Shown piece by piece: positions 38,701-47,446 of a stretch of DNA of 64,000 nucleotides. The notes beneath the pieces were generated by a model that searched no databases, was not told the origin of the DNA, and worked only from the letters and a program-made list of their open reading frames with translations. The translations under genes were made by a program, and so were the position numbers. Every line of letters starts with the position of its first letter. Position 1 is the first letter of the stretch. The DNA is from Chitinophagaceae bacterium (GTDB lineage Bacteria > Bacteroidota > Bacteroidia > Chitinophagales > Chitinophagaceae): contig JADKJV010000011.1 in assembly GCA_016720825.1 (NCBI GenBank), positions 1 to 64,000 of the forward strand, given 5' to 3'.

Positions 38701-39042
38701 AGCAAAGGCCTCGGGCATGATTTTCTCCAGTATTTCTTCAATTTTTTTATCTCTTTCTTTCTTCAGTTTATCCACTTCCTGGTACACCGCGTCTTTACCC
38801 ATCAGGTCATTGAACGGCAGGGAATCCGCTTCAGCATTCTTGGCAGCAATCTGCGCATCTATATCTGTAAGGTGCGCTTTAATGCGGCCGCGGAATTCGT
38901 TGGTTTTCCCGCGCAGCTCATCATTGGATAATGACTGGTAACTGTTGAAAAAATGGTTTACCTGACCGACAATTGGCTGAAGCTTTTTAACGTCTTTCTC
39001 TGACTTGTTTCCGCCAAAAATTTTTGAAATAAAACCGAGCAT
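35746..39042 (-). CDS. secA: Preprotein translocase ATPase SecA
   Basis: Drives proteins through SecYEG. At 1,098 residues it is the long Bacteroidota form. Walker A lies in [18 protein letters not shown], the DEAD-like box in [45 protein letters not shown] (preprotein cross-linking/NBD2 entry), [12 protein letters not shown] and [10 protein letters not shown] follow. The C-terminus ends in the zinc-binding SecB-contact motif [14 protein letters not shown]. An insertion near residues 330-420 (QQFHVHRP..., [13 protein letters not shown]) is typical of this phylum. Frame intact. Monocistronic, with its own promoter candidate and terminator. Confidence 0.96.
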   Translation of the reverse strand: [1098 protein letters not shown]

Positions 39043-39203
39043 GTTGGGTATTTATAATTTCTGATTCTGACCTTGATTTACCTGTCCGGTTAGTCAAAAA
39101 AAGTGCTACAAAAAAAACAAGGCCAATTTGGCAGTTATTTTAACACTTTTAAGTCCTGGTTCCGGTAAAAAACAGCTTCCTGAACAGGCTTCAGGAAGGC
39201 TGG

Positions 39204-39211
39204 CAAAGATA
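39204..39211 (-). promoter_or_regulatory. -7 box candidate for secA
   Basis: TATCTTTG on the minus strand, 162 bases before the secA ATG; the -33 region (TTTAAAC) is a weak match. The long leader would leave room for regulation, but I see no specific element. Confidence 0.4.
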
Positions 39212-39311
39212 AGCCATCCCGCTGAGTTTAAAGCAGGAAAAGGGGGAGGGCAATGTGCTTAGGGACAGGCCATTTTAGCGTGATTTTCAGCCGATTTTGC
39301 GGGGGCATGTC

Positions 39312-39319
39312 TAAATTTG
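39312..39319 (+). promoter_or_regulatory. -7 box candidate before lipoprotein gene
   Basis: TAAATTTG fits TAnnTTTG and ends 12 bases before ATG 39332, implying a very short leader. Confidence 0.4.
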
Positions 39320-39331
39320 TAAATTGATTAA

Positions 39332-40045
39332 ATGAGGTATATGCAAGGACGACTGTTTTTTTGTTTTTTATGGACATTGGTTTTTACAGCCTGCGGCAGC
39401 GATAAAAAAGCTGAATCCACTGAGCCTGCCGCTGTTTTTATTTATACGGATTATAAAGTTTCTGCGGAAGAAGAATCTGACTCAGTCACTGTCATGCTTC
39501 AATACCGGGATGAAAGCCTGGAAGAACAAAATATCCGCTTTGCAGATGAGGCGCAGGTAACGCTGGACGGAAAACCACTAGGTGCCGGCCAAACCAAAAT
39601 GCTCGGCACTTATTATGAAATAAGACTGCCACTGGAAGGATTTACTGGTAAGCATGAAATCATGTTCACTGATAAAAGAGGGAAAAAACACCCCGATTAT
39701 TTTTTGTTTGAGCCGCTCAAACTGGCTGTTGAATTGCCAGATACTATCAGCAGTCCCGACCTGAAACTTGAGTTCGAACCACTTCATACCGACAGGCCGG
39801 TGATCCGCGTGGTGCTCAATGATACTTCTTATCTCGGGGAAGGTGTTAATAAAGCTTTCAGGCTGCGTGAAAACCAACTGGTGATTGACACCACTGCAAT
39901 CTCTTCGCTCCATGAAGGCCCCGTAATGCTGCAATGCTGGCTGGAGTCTGAAACCGAAACCAATGACCCTGCCACTGCCGGGGGACTGATTGCCGTTACA
40001 TACAGTTTCAGGAGGCAGTTTTATCTCCGCAAGTCAGCAAAATAA
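39332..40045 (+). CDS. Predicted lipoprotein, unknown function
   Basis: A 237-residue protein I do not recognise. The N-terminus RLFFCFLWTLVFTACGSDKK is a lipoprotein signal with lipobox FTAC, lipid Cys near residue 21. The mature part is rich in acidic residues and beta-strand-like patterns (VSAEEESDSVTVMLQYRD, RLPLEGFTGKHEIMFTDKRGKKH). It starts either at ATG 39332 or at 39341; the -7 box spacing does not decide. It is followed after 40 bases by another small envelope protein. Probably outer- or inner-membrane anchored in the periplasm. Confidence 0.72.
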   Translation: MRYMQGRLFFCFLWTLVFTACGSDKKAESTEPAAVFIYTDYKVSAEEESDSVTVMLQYRDESLEEQNIRFADEAQVTLDGKPLGAGQTKMLGTYYEIRLPLEGFTGKHEIMFTDKRGKKHPDYFLFEPLKLAVELPDTISSPDLKLEFEPLHTDRPVIRVVLNDTSYLGEGVNKAFRLRENQLVIDTTAISSLHEGPVMLQCWLESETETNDPATAGGLIAVTYSFRRQFYLRKSAK

Positions 40046-40085
40046 ATGTCAGTCTTTCGGGACAGAAATCACCTATTTTAAGGTT

Positions 40086-40700
40086 ATGAAAACTACGTAT
40101 ATTTTAATTTTAATAATTATTATGCATGGTCTGCCAGCCTTGTCACAGGCAGGGCCGGAATCGGTCAGTATGACACGAAACCGTATCATCATGCGCAGTA
40201 TGAAAACGCTGACTGGCTGGGGTGCATTAAACAGTGCAGTTGGAATAGGCCTGTCTTCTGGTGCCGGCAAGGATGCCCGTTATACATTCCGCACCTGCAC
40301 CTATTTTGGGCTGGTTAACCTGGCATTGGGACAGGTCGGTTACTGGACGGCCCGGAAAAAACGAGGAGAGGTTCAAACCCGGGAGCAGAATATCAGGGAG
40401 CAGCGGAAAACGGAAAAGGTATTCCTGATAAATACCGGATTGGATCTTGTTTATATGGCCGGGGGCCTGCACCTGATAAACCGGAGTAAACAGAAAACCG
40501 GTGACAGCCGTGATAAATCACTGGGATATGGCCGGGGGCTGATGATCCAGGGCGGGTTTTTATTCTTATTTGACGGAATCCAGTACCTGACACACAGGAA
40601 GAACGGAAAAGGGCTGGATGGAGGGGGCGCTGGCCGTCCATCAGGCAGGCTGGAGGCCGGGCTTACCGGAACCGGTGTTTGCCTGCGGTTAAAGCTGTGA
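40086..40700 (+). CDS. Small exported/membrane protein, unknown
   Basis: A 204-residue frame from ATG 40086 (MKTTYILILIIIMHGLPALSQ), giving a signal sequence; the longer frame from 39990 overlaps the preceding gene and lacks one. Hydrophobic patches at LTGWGALNSAVGIGL, YFGLVNLALGQVGYW, LINTGLDLVYMAGGLHLI and GLMIQGGFLFLFDGIQYL suggest four short membrane helices, reminiscent of the DUF6992-type proteins of Bacteroidota; I am not certain of that family. The tail is Gly/Arg-rich. Followed by an AGTC repeat. Confidence 0.65.
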   Translation: MKTTYILILIIIMHGLPALSQAGPESVSMTRNRIIMRSMKTLTGWGALNSAVGIGLSSGAGKDARYTFRTCTYFGLVNLALGQVGYWTARKKRGEVQTREQNIREQRKTEKVFLINTGLDLVYMAGGLHLINRSKQKTGDSRDKSLGYGRGLMIQGGFLFLFDGIQYLTHRKNGKGLDGGGAGRPSGRLEAGLTGTGVCLRLKL

Positions 40701-40786
40701 TAATCCGGGGTTTTCCACATCCCGGGAATATTCCCTGAATCTGATGGAATTTTGGTGGAGGGGATGTACTTTTGCGGCCTCAAATA

Positions 40787-40826
40787 GTCGTTAGTCGCTA
40801 GTCTTTAGTCGTTGGTCTTAAGTCGG
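40787..40826 (+). repeat. AGTC-word repeat block (family IV)
   Basis: About five imperfect 7-bp words of AGTCGTT/AGTCGCT/AGTCTTT type, same family as at 0.98, 1.36 and 26.58 kb. Single arm only; it lies 28 bases before the atpG start. Confidence 0.75.
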
Positions 40827-40853
40827 CGGACTTTAAATAAAAAATTTCTATCC

Positions 40854-41731
40854 ATGGCAGGACAATTAAAAGAGGTACGGAACAGGATTAAGTCGGTGCA
40901 GAGTACGCAGCAGATCACCAAAGCGATGAAAATGGTGAGTGCAGCCAAATTACGCCGTGCCCAGGATGCGATTATCCAGATGCGTCCATATGCCCAGAAA
41001 TTACAGCAGTTGCTCAGCAATATTGTGAGCAATAGTTCAGGTGGTGGCGGGATGGCCCTGGCTACTGAAAGGCCCATTGAGAAAGTGCTGTTTATTGTGA
41101 TTACCAGTGACCGCGGACTGGCCGGCGCTTTCAATGCCAACGTGATTAAACTGACCAAAGCTACGATCCAGGAGAAATACAGTGCCCAGTCCAAAAAAGG
41201 CAATATCACTATCTGGAACATCGGTAAAAAAGGGTACGAGCATTTTTTGAAGAACAATTATAAGGCCGATGCCACTTTTAAAGATATTTTCCTGCACCTG
41301 ACATTTGAAAATGTGCAGGCGGCTTCCAAAGCAGCTATGAAAGCTTATGAAGAGCAGCAGTTTGATGTAGTGGAAATTGTGTACAGCCAGTTTAAGAATG
41401 CTGGTACCCAGAAATTTGAAGTGGAGCGTTTCCTGCCTATTCCCAAAACAGCATCAAAGGCGGCGCGAAGGCAGATTTCATTTTTGATCCATCCCGCGAG
41501 GAGTTGGTTGCTGAACTGATGCCCCGCATTCTCAATACCCAATTGTTCAAGGCAGTGCTGGATTCCAATGCGTCAGAGCACGGAGCCCGTATGACGGCTA
41601 TGGATAAAGCGAGTGAAAACGCCAATGAAATGCTGCGTTCACTCAAGATATCTTACAACCGTGCACGCCAGGCTGCTATTACTACAGAGCTGACAGAGAT
41701 CGTGAGCGGTGCTGCAGCGCTGAAGGGATAA
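40854..41731 (+). CDS. atpG: ATP synthase F1 gamma subunit (frameshift)
   Basis: The central rotor stalk of the F1 motor. Start at ATG 40854 (MAGQLKEVRNRIKSVQSTQQITKAM), the invariant N-terminal helix. IVITSDRGLAGAFNAN is near residue 85. The frame breaks at AAA 41456-41458; one more A joins KTASK to a stretch reading GGAKADFIFDPSREELVAELMP, then the C-terminal helix ASEHGARMTAMDKASENANEML and YNRARQAAITTELTEIVSGAAAL. Joined length about 292, normal. Essential, so the break is a likely sequence error. No other ATP synthase genes are next to it: atpA/atpH, usually immediately upstream, are missing here. Confidence 0.94.
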
Positions 41732-41904
41732 TTTTAATCAGGCTTTCACATTTCTTTAATCGGTTTAACCCGGTTCTTTTCCGCTGGAAATGAAGCCCCG
41801 GGGAAAAACGGGGACAATTGTGAATAATCTCTTTTGAATGATTTCCCCACCGTACTTATCTTGCTGAACTTAGCTTAAAAAATCGCCGAAGCTGATATTA
41901 CTAT

Positions 41905-42615
41905 ATGACTACATCCGAACTCATACCCCATATTGAAGCACTGATTTTCGCGAGTGATAAAGCGCTGACCACACTGGAGATAACAGAACTGGTGAATACG
42001 GCATTCCCGGATGCGGAAGAAAAAATTACACTGGATAAAGTGGAGTCAGCCCTGGAAGGCATCCGCGAAAAATATACGGCTGATTTCTATCCTTTCGAAG
42101 TCAGGCAAACCGGCGGTGGCTGGCAATTCCTTACCCGCAAAGAATTCCATAAAACAGTGGCACAGCTGAACGGTGAAAAATTCCTGAAACGCCTGTCGTC
42201 TGCTGCATTGGAAACCCTGGCCATCATTGCCTATAAACAACCGGTAACCAAAGGTGAAGTGGAAGCGATCCGTGGTGTGAGTTCTGATTATGCCGTACAG
42301 AAACTGCTGGAAAAAGAACTGATCATCATCAGCGGCCGGAATGAAAAAGCCGTGGGCCAGCCCCTGCTGTATTCCACCTCCAGGAATTTCATGGATTATT
42401 TCGGTATCAATTCTGCAGATGACCTTCCCAAGCTCCGTGAAGTATTTGAAGAAGCTATGGCAGAACCAACAGCTGTCAGCGGAACCGAACATGCAGCGGA
42501 TGCATCTGAAAATACCGACGAGAAACCGGATGATCTTTCCGGTGAAGTGTTATCTGTTTCCGATAACGGCGAACTGGTCGTAAACAATGATACCGCCGGC
42601 GGGGAAGAAAACTGA
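41905..42615 (+). CDS. scpB: SMC-ScpAB complex subunit ScpB
   Basis: Kleisin-binding subunit of the SMC-ScpA-ScpB condensin that compacts and segregates the chromosome. LIPHIEALIFASDKALTTLEI at the N-terminus, GGWQFLTRKEF near residue 70, LSSAALETLAIIAYKQPVTKGEVEAIRGV near 95-125, and SRNFMDYFGINSADDLPKL near 155 mark two winged-helix domains. A 60-residue acidic tail (about 175-236) is an extension beyond the core. scpA is not adjacent. Its start is 173 bases after atpG; lysA follows after 72 bases. Confidence 0.93.
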   Translation: MTTSELIPHIEALIFASDKALTTLEITELVNTAFPDAEEKITLDKVESALEGIREKYTADFYPFEVRQTGGGWQFLTRKEFHKTVAQLNGEKFLKRLSSAALETLAIIAYKQPVTKGEVEAIRGVSSDYAVQKLLEKELIIISGRNEKAVGQPLLYSTSRNFMDYFGINSADDLPKLREVFEEAMAEPTAVSGTEHAADASENTDEKPDDLSGEVLSVSDNGELVVNNDTAGGEEN

Positions 42616-42687
42616 TTCAACTGAACTTTTTATATCAGGTGCCGGGGTCCATACTCCGGCACTGCTGTTTATAGTATATTCGCAAAC

Positions 42688-43899
42688 ATGCCGCTTCAAT
42701 TAACAAACGAACAATTAAAGCAAATCGCCGCCCGGTTTGGCAGTCCTGTTTATGTGTACCACGCAGAAAGGATCAAAGAACAATATGAAAACCTGCTGCA
42801 TGCATTTGCCGGAACGGATACCCGTTTTTTTTATGCAGCCAAAGCGCTCACGAATATCAGTGTGCTGAAGTATATTCTTTCTATCGGTTGTAATATAGAC
42901 TGCAGCTCGGTGAATGAAGCCAGGCTGGCCATCCATGCCGGTTTTACACCCTCGCAAATTCTCTATACCTCCAACAACATCGCTTTTTCAGAAATTGCGG
43001 AAGCAAAGGAACTGGGCATCAGTATTAATATTGACAGCCTGTCGAACCTCCGCAAATCCGGCGAAGCGTATGGCGGCACGTACCCGGTTGGTGTGCGGCT
43101 GCGTCCCAATATCATGGCGGGTGGCAACCTGAAAATATCAACAGGTCACAGCAACAGTAAATTTGGTGTGGCGCTGGAAGATCTTGAATCCATTTTACAG
43201 GTACAAAAGGAAACAGGTTTGCATATCCGTACCCTGCACATCCATACCGGCAGTGAAATAAAAGATGTGGAAGTTTTTGCAAAAGGGATTGAAGTGTTGC
43301 TTGACCTGGTGCCGCATTTCCCTTCCCTCGAAGTCATCGACCTCGGCGGCGGTATGAAAGTACCTTACCATCCCGGTGAAACCGGAACGGATATCACTGA
43401 TCTCGGCCGTAAAGTGAAAGAAGAATTTGAAAAGTATGAACATAAAACCGGCAGGCATTTGCAGGTCTGGTTTGAACCCGGTAAATACATTGTAGCCGAA
43501 GCAGGTTATTTTATTACTACTGTCAACGTAATCAAGCAATCAGGTGATAAAACTTTTGCCGGGGTAAACAGCGGTCTGAACCACCTGATCCGCCCGATGT
43601 TTTACGGTGCTTATCATGAAATAGAAAATATCTCTAACCCCAACGGTACGGTACACACTTACCAGGTGGTGGGCAATATCTGCGAGACCGACAATTTTGC
43701 GGAAGACCGCCCCTTACCGGAAGTCAGGGAAAACGACTTGCTCGTTTTCCGGAACGCCGGCGCCTACTGTTTTGAAATGTCATCTCATTATAACTCACGA
43801 TTTAAGCCCCCGGAGGTGCTGGTGAAAGAAGGCCAGCCCATCCTGATCCGCAAAGGTGACCAGCTCGGAGATTTACTCCACAACCAGACGCAGGCCTGA
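42688..43899 (+). CDS. lysA: Diaminopimelate decarboxylase
   Basis: Last step of lysine synthesis: meso-diaminopimelate to lysine plus CO2, PLP-dependent. FGSPVYVYHAERI at the start, the PLP-lysine region FFYAAKALTN near residue 52, LHIHTGSEI near 187, DLGGGMKVPYH near 222, VWFEPGKYIVAEAGYF near 260 and the C-terminal active-site NAGAYCFEMSSHYNSR near 355. Length 403 and order fit the type III decarboxylase fold. Preceded by scpB with 72 bases; a TATATTCG element before the ATG is a weak -7 match. Confidence 0.94.
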   Translation: MPLQLTNEQLKQIAARFGSPVYVYHAERIKEQYENLLHAFAGTDTRFFYAAKALTNISVLKYILSIGCNIDCSSVNEARLAIHAGFTPSQILYTSNNIAFSEIAEAKELGISINIDSLSNLRKSGEAYGGTYPVGVRLRPNIMAGGNLKISTGHSNSKFGVALEDLESILQVQKETGLHIRTLHIHTGSEIKDVEVFAKGIEVLLDLVPHFPSLEVIDLGGGMKVPYHPGETGTDITDLGRKVKEEFEKYEHKTGRHLQVWFEPGKYIVAEAGYFITTVNVIKQSGDKTFAGVNSGLNHLIRPMFYGAYHEIENISNPNGTVHTYQVVGNICETDNFAEDRPLPEVRENDLLVFRNAGAYCFEMSSHYNSRFKPPEVLVKEGQPILIRKGDQLGDLLHNQTQA

Positions 43900-43953
43900 A
43901 ACGGTTAATTTATAAGTCATACCTTAGCTAAGCATTGAAACAAAAAACCTGGT

Positions 43954-44562
43954 ATGAAAATTCTATCCTGCTGCTTTCGCCTGCCAGTGATTTTCCTGGT
44001 ATTGGCATCCTGTAACAATAATGCCGGACTGGCTGATAAAGCCGCCGACGACAGTAATAAACAAGCTGCCAGTGCTGCAGCAAAAAAAACATCCTGCTGT
44101 TTCATGAATCCGGCTGACGGACAGCGCTTCTTCCCCGCCGCTTCAGGCAGTATCAGTCCTGTAGATACCACCGAAGCTTTTGCCGATCTCTATTGCTCGG
44201 AAGAAGGCGACAGCCCAAGCAGTTTTACCAAAGCCTATAAATCAGGTGAGGGGAGAATGTCACTCCGCATCAGTGATTTCTGTATCAATCCCCATCGTGC
44301 AGAAACGGATTATGAAAAAAGAAAAAAAGTAACCGTTGACAGTTACAATGCCGACCGCGAACTGCGTGACCTCGCCGATGGCCATGGTAACTATAAAGGC
44401 TTCGCTGTGTTTTCCCCTTCCGGCAAATCTGCTTACCTGCACGTGATCGTTGACGGCCGGTTTAGTATTACCATTGCCGGTATCTCCCAGCATTCAATTG
44501 ATGATGTGATCAGTTTGTTTAAGATGGTGCCTTTGGATCAGTTGGCGGGGTTTGGCAGGTAG
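43954..44562 (+). CDS. Predicted lipoprotein, unknown function
   Basis: A 202-residue protein. The N-terminus LPVIFLVLASCNNNAG is a lipoprotein signal with lipobox LASC (Cys near 20), followed by an Ala/Lys/Asp-rich linker. The mature part has two Cys in KTSCCFMN and others at DLYCSEE and DFCINP, so disulphides are possible. KGFAVFSPSGKSAYLHVIVDGRFSITIAG near residue 145-175 looks beta-rich. I do not recognise a family. It lies 54 bases after lysA; composite repeat copy C begins eight bases past its stop. Confidence 0.75.
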   Translation: MKILSCCFRLPVIFLVLASCNNNAGLADKAADDSNKQAASAAAKKTSCCFMNPADGQRFFPAASGSISPVDTTEAFADLYCSEEGDSPSSFTKAYKSGEGRMSLRISDFCINPHRAETDYEKRKKVTVDSYNADRELRDLADGHGNYKGFAVFSPSGKSAYLHVIVDGRFSITIAGISQHSIDDVISLFKMVPLDQLAGFGR

Positions 44563-44570
44563 ACCTAATG

Positions 44571-44800
44571 TTGGATGTTGGAGGTTGGAAGTTGGAGGTT
44601 GAACCTGAAAGATCGAAAAGTCTTTTCTTGTTGGAATGTTGGATTGTTGGATCGTTGGAATGTTCTGATAGTTCGGAAATTTCCTGCTTGAAGAACATTC
44701 CAACGATCCAACATTCCAACAGCTGCTTTAAGACCCTATCAATTCAATTGTGAACCTGCGGGTTTAATGAACCTCCAACTTCCAACTCCCAATCCAATTC
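44571..44800. repeat. Nested composite inverted repeat, copy C (family I, short core)
   Basis: Outer TTGGAGG-type words at 44571-44601 with a degraded complement at 44770-44800; inner TTGGAATG-type words at 44631-44664 with the complement at 44693-44720. The core is only about 28 bases and is not clearly related to those of copies A and B. The spacer after the left outer arm (AACCTGAAAGATCGAAAAG) resembles copy A. It fills the gap between the lipoprotein gene and the convergent DUF6263-type gene. Confidence 0.8.
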
Positions 44801-44829
44801 CAAAACCGTCATCAGTTATATTAATCCAC

Positions 44830-45706
44830 CTAAAGTACACTGCTCACCTTGAGGACCGCCGTCACCTTCGACGTCACCGGTATATCCCCAAACCCACCTT
44901 CCGTACTGCCATTCGACTCTGTGCTGGTATTTTTTTCGATCAGTAAACCAGTGAGGCGGTCGATGATGATTTTGCCGGTGGTTTTATTGTTCATTTTTGT
45001 GGTGGTGGGATTGCCCATCATTTCCGCTTTGGTGATGGTGCTGGATGTAGCTGCATAATCCACCAGGATGGTTGAGTCGTTTACTGAATTCAGTGTGTAG
45101 GTTTCGCTGTACCTGCCGTTTTCATCCTGCCAGCTGTAACTCCATTTTTCACCGGGGGCCACTGGCTGGTCGGGGAGGATTTTGAACATGCTCGGTTTGC
45201 CTTTGCCGGGCGGCTGGATCAGCGAAAAAACATCTTTCAGCATATTGGTGATGATGGCCCATCCGGCTGTCTGATTCCTCCAGGGTAATCTTTTCAGGAA
45301 TTGCCATCAGCACCGTGCCGCCGGTATCAATGATGATATCATACGATTTACCCAGCATATCCTTAATGGGTTTGCCAAACTGGCCATTGATATCTTTTTC
45401 TTCGCGGGAATCAAATTTCTTTTTTTGTCCCATACCATCGAAACTGAATTGCACCCGGTCCATCTGGTGGTGCAAAGTATTATTGTCATCCGTATGGTTC
45501 GTTACTTTATAACTGTGGTCCCCGGTGGCTTCTACATTAAAATCTATGGCTTGTCCCATGGACTGCTGGGTTACAGTTGTCTTAACCTGCAAGGTGACTG
45601 ACAAAGTCTGGCCCTGGCTCAGCCTGATGTTTGCATGTGCAGTCTGGGCTTTTGCCTGTACCAAAGCGGCGAAACTGAATGCCAGGAGTATGGTGATCCT
45701 TCTCAT
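44830..45706 (-). CDS. DUF6263-type secreted protein (frameshift)
   Basis: About 292 residues once joined, with a signal peptide (MRRITILLAFSFAALVQAKAQ). N-terminal half: QTLSVTLQVKTTVTQQSMGQ and VQFSFDGMGQKKKFDSREEKD. The frame breaks at CCC 45258-45260 (one base too many); after removal the chain runs DSRMAIITNMLKDVFSLIQPP and on to EKWSYSWQDENGRYSETYTL and KTTGKIIIDRLTGLLIEKN. The pattern fits the DUF6263 family of Bacteroidota envelope proteins, function unknown; the family name is from memory. Divergent from the C1 peptidase gene. Confidence 0.72.
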
Positions 45707-45864
45707 AATATCGGTTTATAGTTGAATGTGAGCAAAATTGCTGATTCCATGCCGGAATTGGTGACCCGATGCCGAAATATTTTGTTATTATCCCTTTGCG
45801 GGCAGCACGGTTTTTGCCGCTAAGTTTATACATTTACTTTTCCTGTTATACTAAAATTTATATT

Positions 45865-47445
45865 ATGCCAATCAGAATGACCGATGACCCCGTTGACCCT
45901 AACCAACAAGATGACGATGGTGGTGGTGGGGGAGGAAGAGGACCAAATTTCCCGGGTGGCGGCGGTGGCGGACTCATGTCTTTCCTGCCTTTATTGATGG
46001 GGCTGTTCAAGGGAAGAGGAATTGTGATGCTCCTGGTGTTAGGGGTGGGTGCTTTTTTCGTGTTCAAATCAGGTGTTTGTACACCCGAACAGGTGCAGTC
46101 ATTATTCTCACAAAGCGGCTATCGTTTCGATCCGGCCCAGTTTAATAAAGCTTCAGTGTATGAAGGGCTTGAAGATGATCCTTCTAAAAACCCTTTGCCC
46201 GAAGCAGTTTCCCTGCTGCGGTTTGCACCACCTCGCGGCAACCAGGGCCAGCAGGGCAGTTGTGTGGCGTGGAGCAGTGCGTATGGCGCCAGGACAATTC
46301 TGGAAGCTGCTTCAACAGGTGTGAATCCTGACCAGATTAAATTCAGTCCTTCTTTTTTATATAACCAGATCGGGCTGGAAGGTTGTGAGGGCTCTTATAT
46401 ACAAAGGGCCATGGAGAAAATGTCGAGCCAGGGTGCTTTACCGCTGAGCCAGTTTGCCTATGATGACCAGGATTGTGAACGACAGCCCAGTTCAGAACAG
46501 GTTCGCGCGGCTGGCCAGTTTAAGATTCATGGATTTACCCGGTTAACGGATGGCAACAGCCAGACGATTGATGTACGTTCTATCAAAGAACACCTGGCCA
46601 AAGATGCGCCGGTGGTGATTGGGATGCTGGTAGGCCAGAGCTTTATGCAGGATATGATGGGACAGGAAGTATGGCGTCCAACCGGTGCTGATGAAGGTGG
46701 CACTGGCATGGGCGGGCATGCCATGTGTGTGATTGGTTATAATGATAATAAATTCGGCGGGGCTTTCCAGATCATGAACAGCTGGGGGCCGGATTGGGGA
46801 AAGGACGGTGTAGGCTGGGTGAGGTATGGCGATTTCAGGAATTATGTGCGCGAAGCGTATGGACTTGATCCGCTTCCCAAACGGGGTGCGATGGCCAATA
46901 TTCCGCTGGAATGCAGCATTGGAATGGTGAATACAGATGACAAAAGTTTGATTTCTGTGAGGAATACCAGTGGCAATAATTTCGAATCAGCGGTAACTGT
47001 TAACAAAGGAACAAGGTTTAAAATCGAACTGAATAACTCAACAGAGTGTTACACGTATATATTCGGGATGGATACGGATGGCAGCAGCTATGTGTTGTTC
47101 CCTTACATGAAGCCCGGAGAAACCGTTTCGAAACATTCGCCTTATTGCGGGATTACCGGTTACCGGTTATTCCCCAAAGGGCAGTCACTGACGGCAGACA
47201 GTATTGGTAACCGCGATTACATGGCTATCGTTATCAGCAAAGATGAATTGGATTACCGGCGGCTCAACGAAGCGATTAATAACAGCCGCCAGGGAACTTA
47301 TTCCGGTAAAGTGAATGAGGCCCTGCGTGAAATCCAGATTACGGGTGTGCGGTATAATAATACGGCTGAAGGAAAACTCTATTTTAAAGTGGATGCCAAC
47401 AGCAATAAAGCGGTGGCAGCTATTGTAGCATTAAATAAAAAGTAA
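45865..47445 (+). CDS. Membrane-anchored C1 (papain-like) peptidase with DUF4384-like tail
   Basis: 526 residues from ATG 45865 (MPIRMTDDPVDP). A Gly/Asp-rich N-terminus is followed by a membrane helix at about 52-68 (GIVMLLVLGVGAFFVF). The papain-fold domain holds the catalytic triad: GQQGSCVAWSS (Cys133), GGHAMCVIGYND (His285) and MNSWGPDWG (Asn305), with the oxyanion Gln before Cys. After about 340, FKIELNNSTECYTYIFGMDTDG...VLFPY fits DUF4384, a beta domain. The protease domain likely faces the periplasm. No propeptide of the usual C1 kind is evident. A thioredoxin-like gene begins one base after the stop, so the two are co-expressed. Confidence 0.87.
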   Translation: MPIRMTDDPVDPNQQDDDGGGGGGRGPNFPGGGGGGLMSFLPLLMGLFKGRGIVMLLVLGVGAFFVFKSGVCTPEQVQSLFSQSGYRFDPAQFNKASVYEGLEDDPSKNPLPEAVSLLRFAPPRGNQGQQGSCVAWSSAYGARTILEAASTGVNPDQIKFSPSFLYNQIGLEGCEGSYIQRAMEKMSSQGALPLSQFAYDDQDCERQPSSEQVRAAGQFKIHGFTRLTDGNSQTIDVRSIKEHLAKDAPVVIGMLVGQSFMQDMMGQEVWRPTGADEGGTGMGGHAMCVIGYNDNKFGGAFQIMNSWGPDWGKDGVGWVRYGDFRNYVREAYGLDPLPKRGAMANIPLECSIGMVNTDDKSLISVRNTSGNNFESAVTVNKGTRFKIELNNSTECYTYIFGMDTDGSSYVLFPYMKPGETVSKHSPYCGITGYRLFPKGQSLTADSIGNRDYMAIVISKDELDYRRLNEAINNSRQGTYSGKVNEALREIQITGVRYNNTAEGKLYFKVDANSNKAVAAIVALNKK

Positions 47446-47446
47446 G

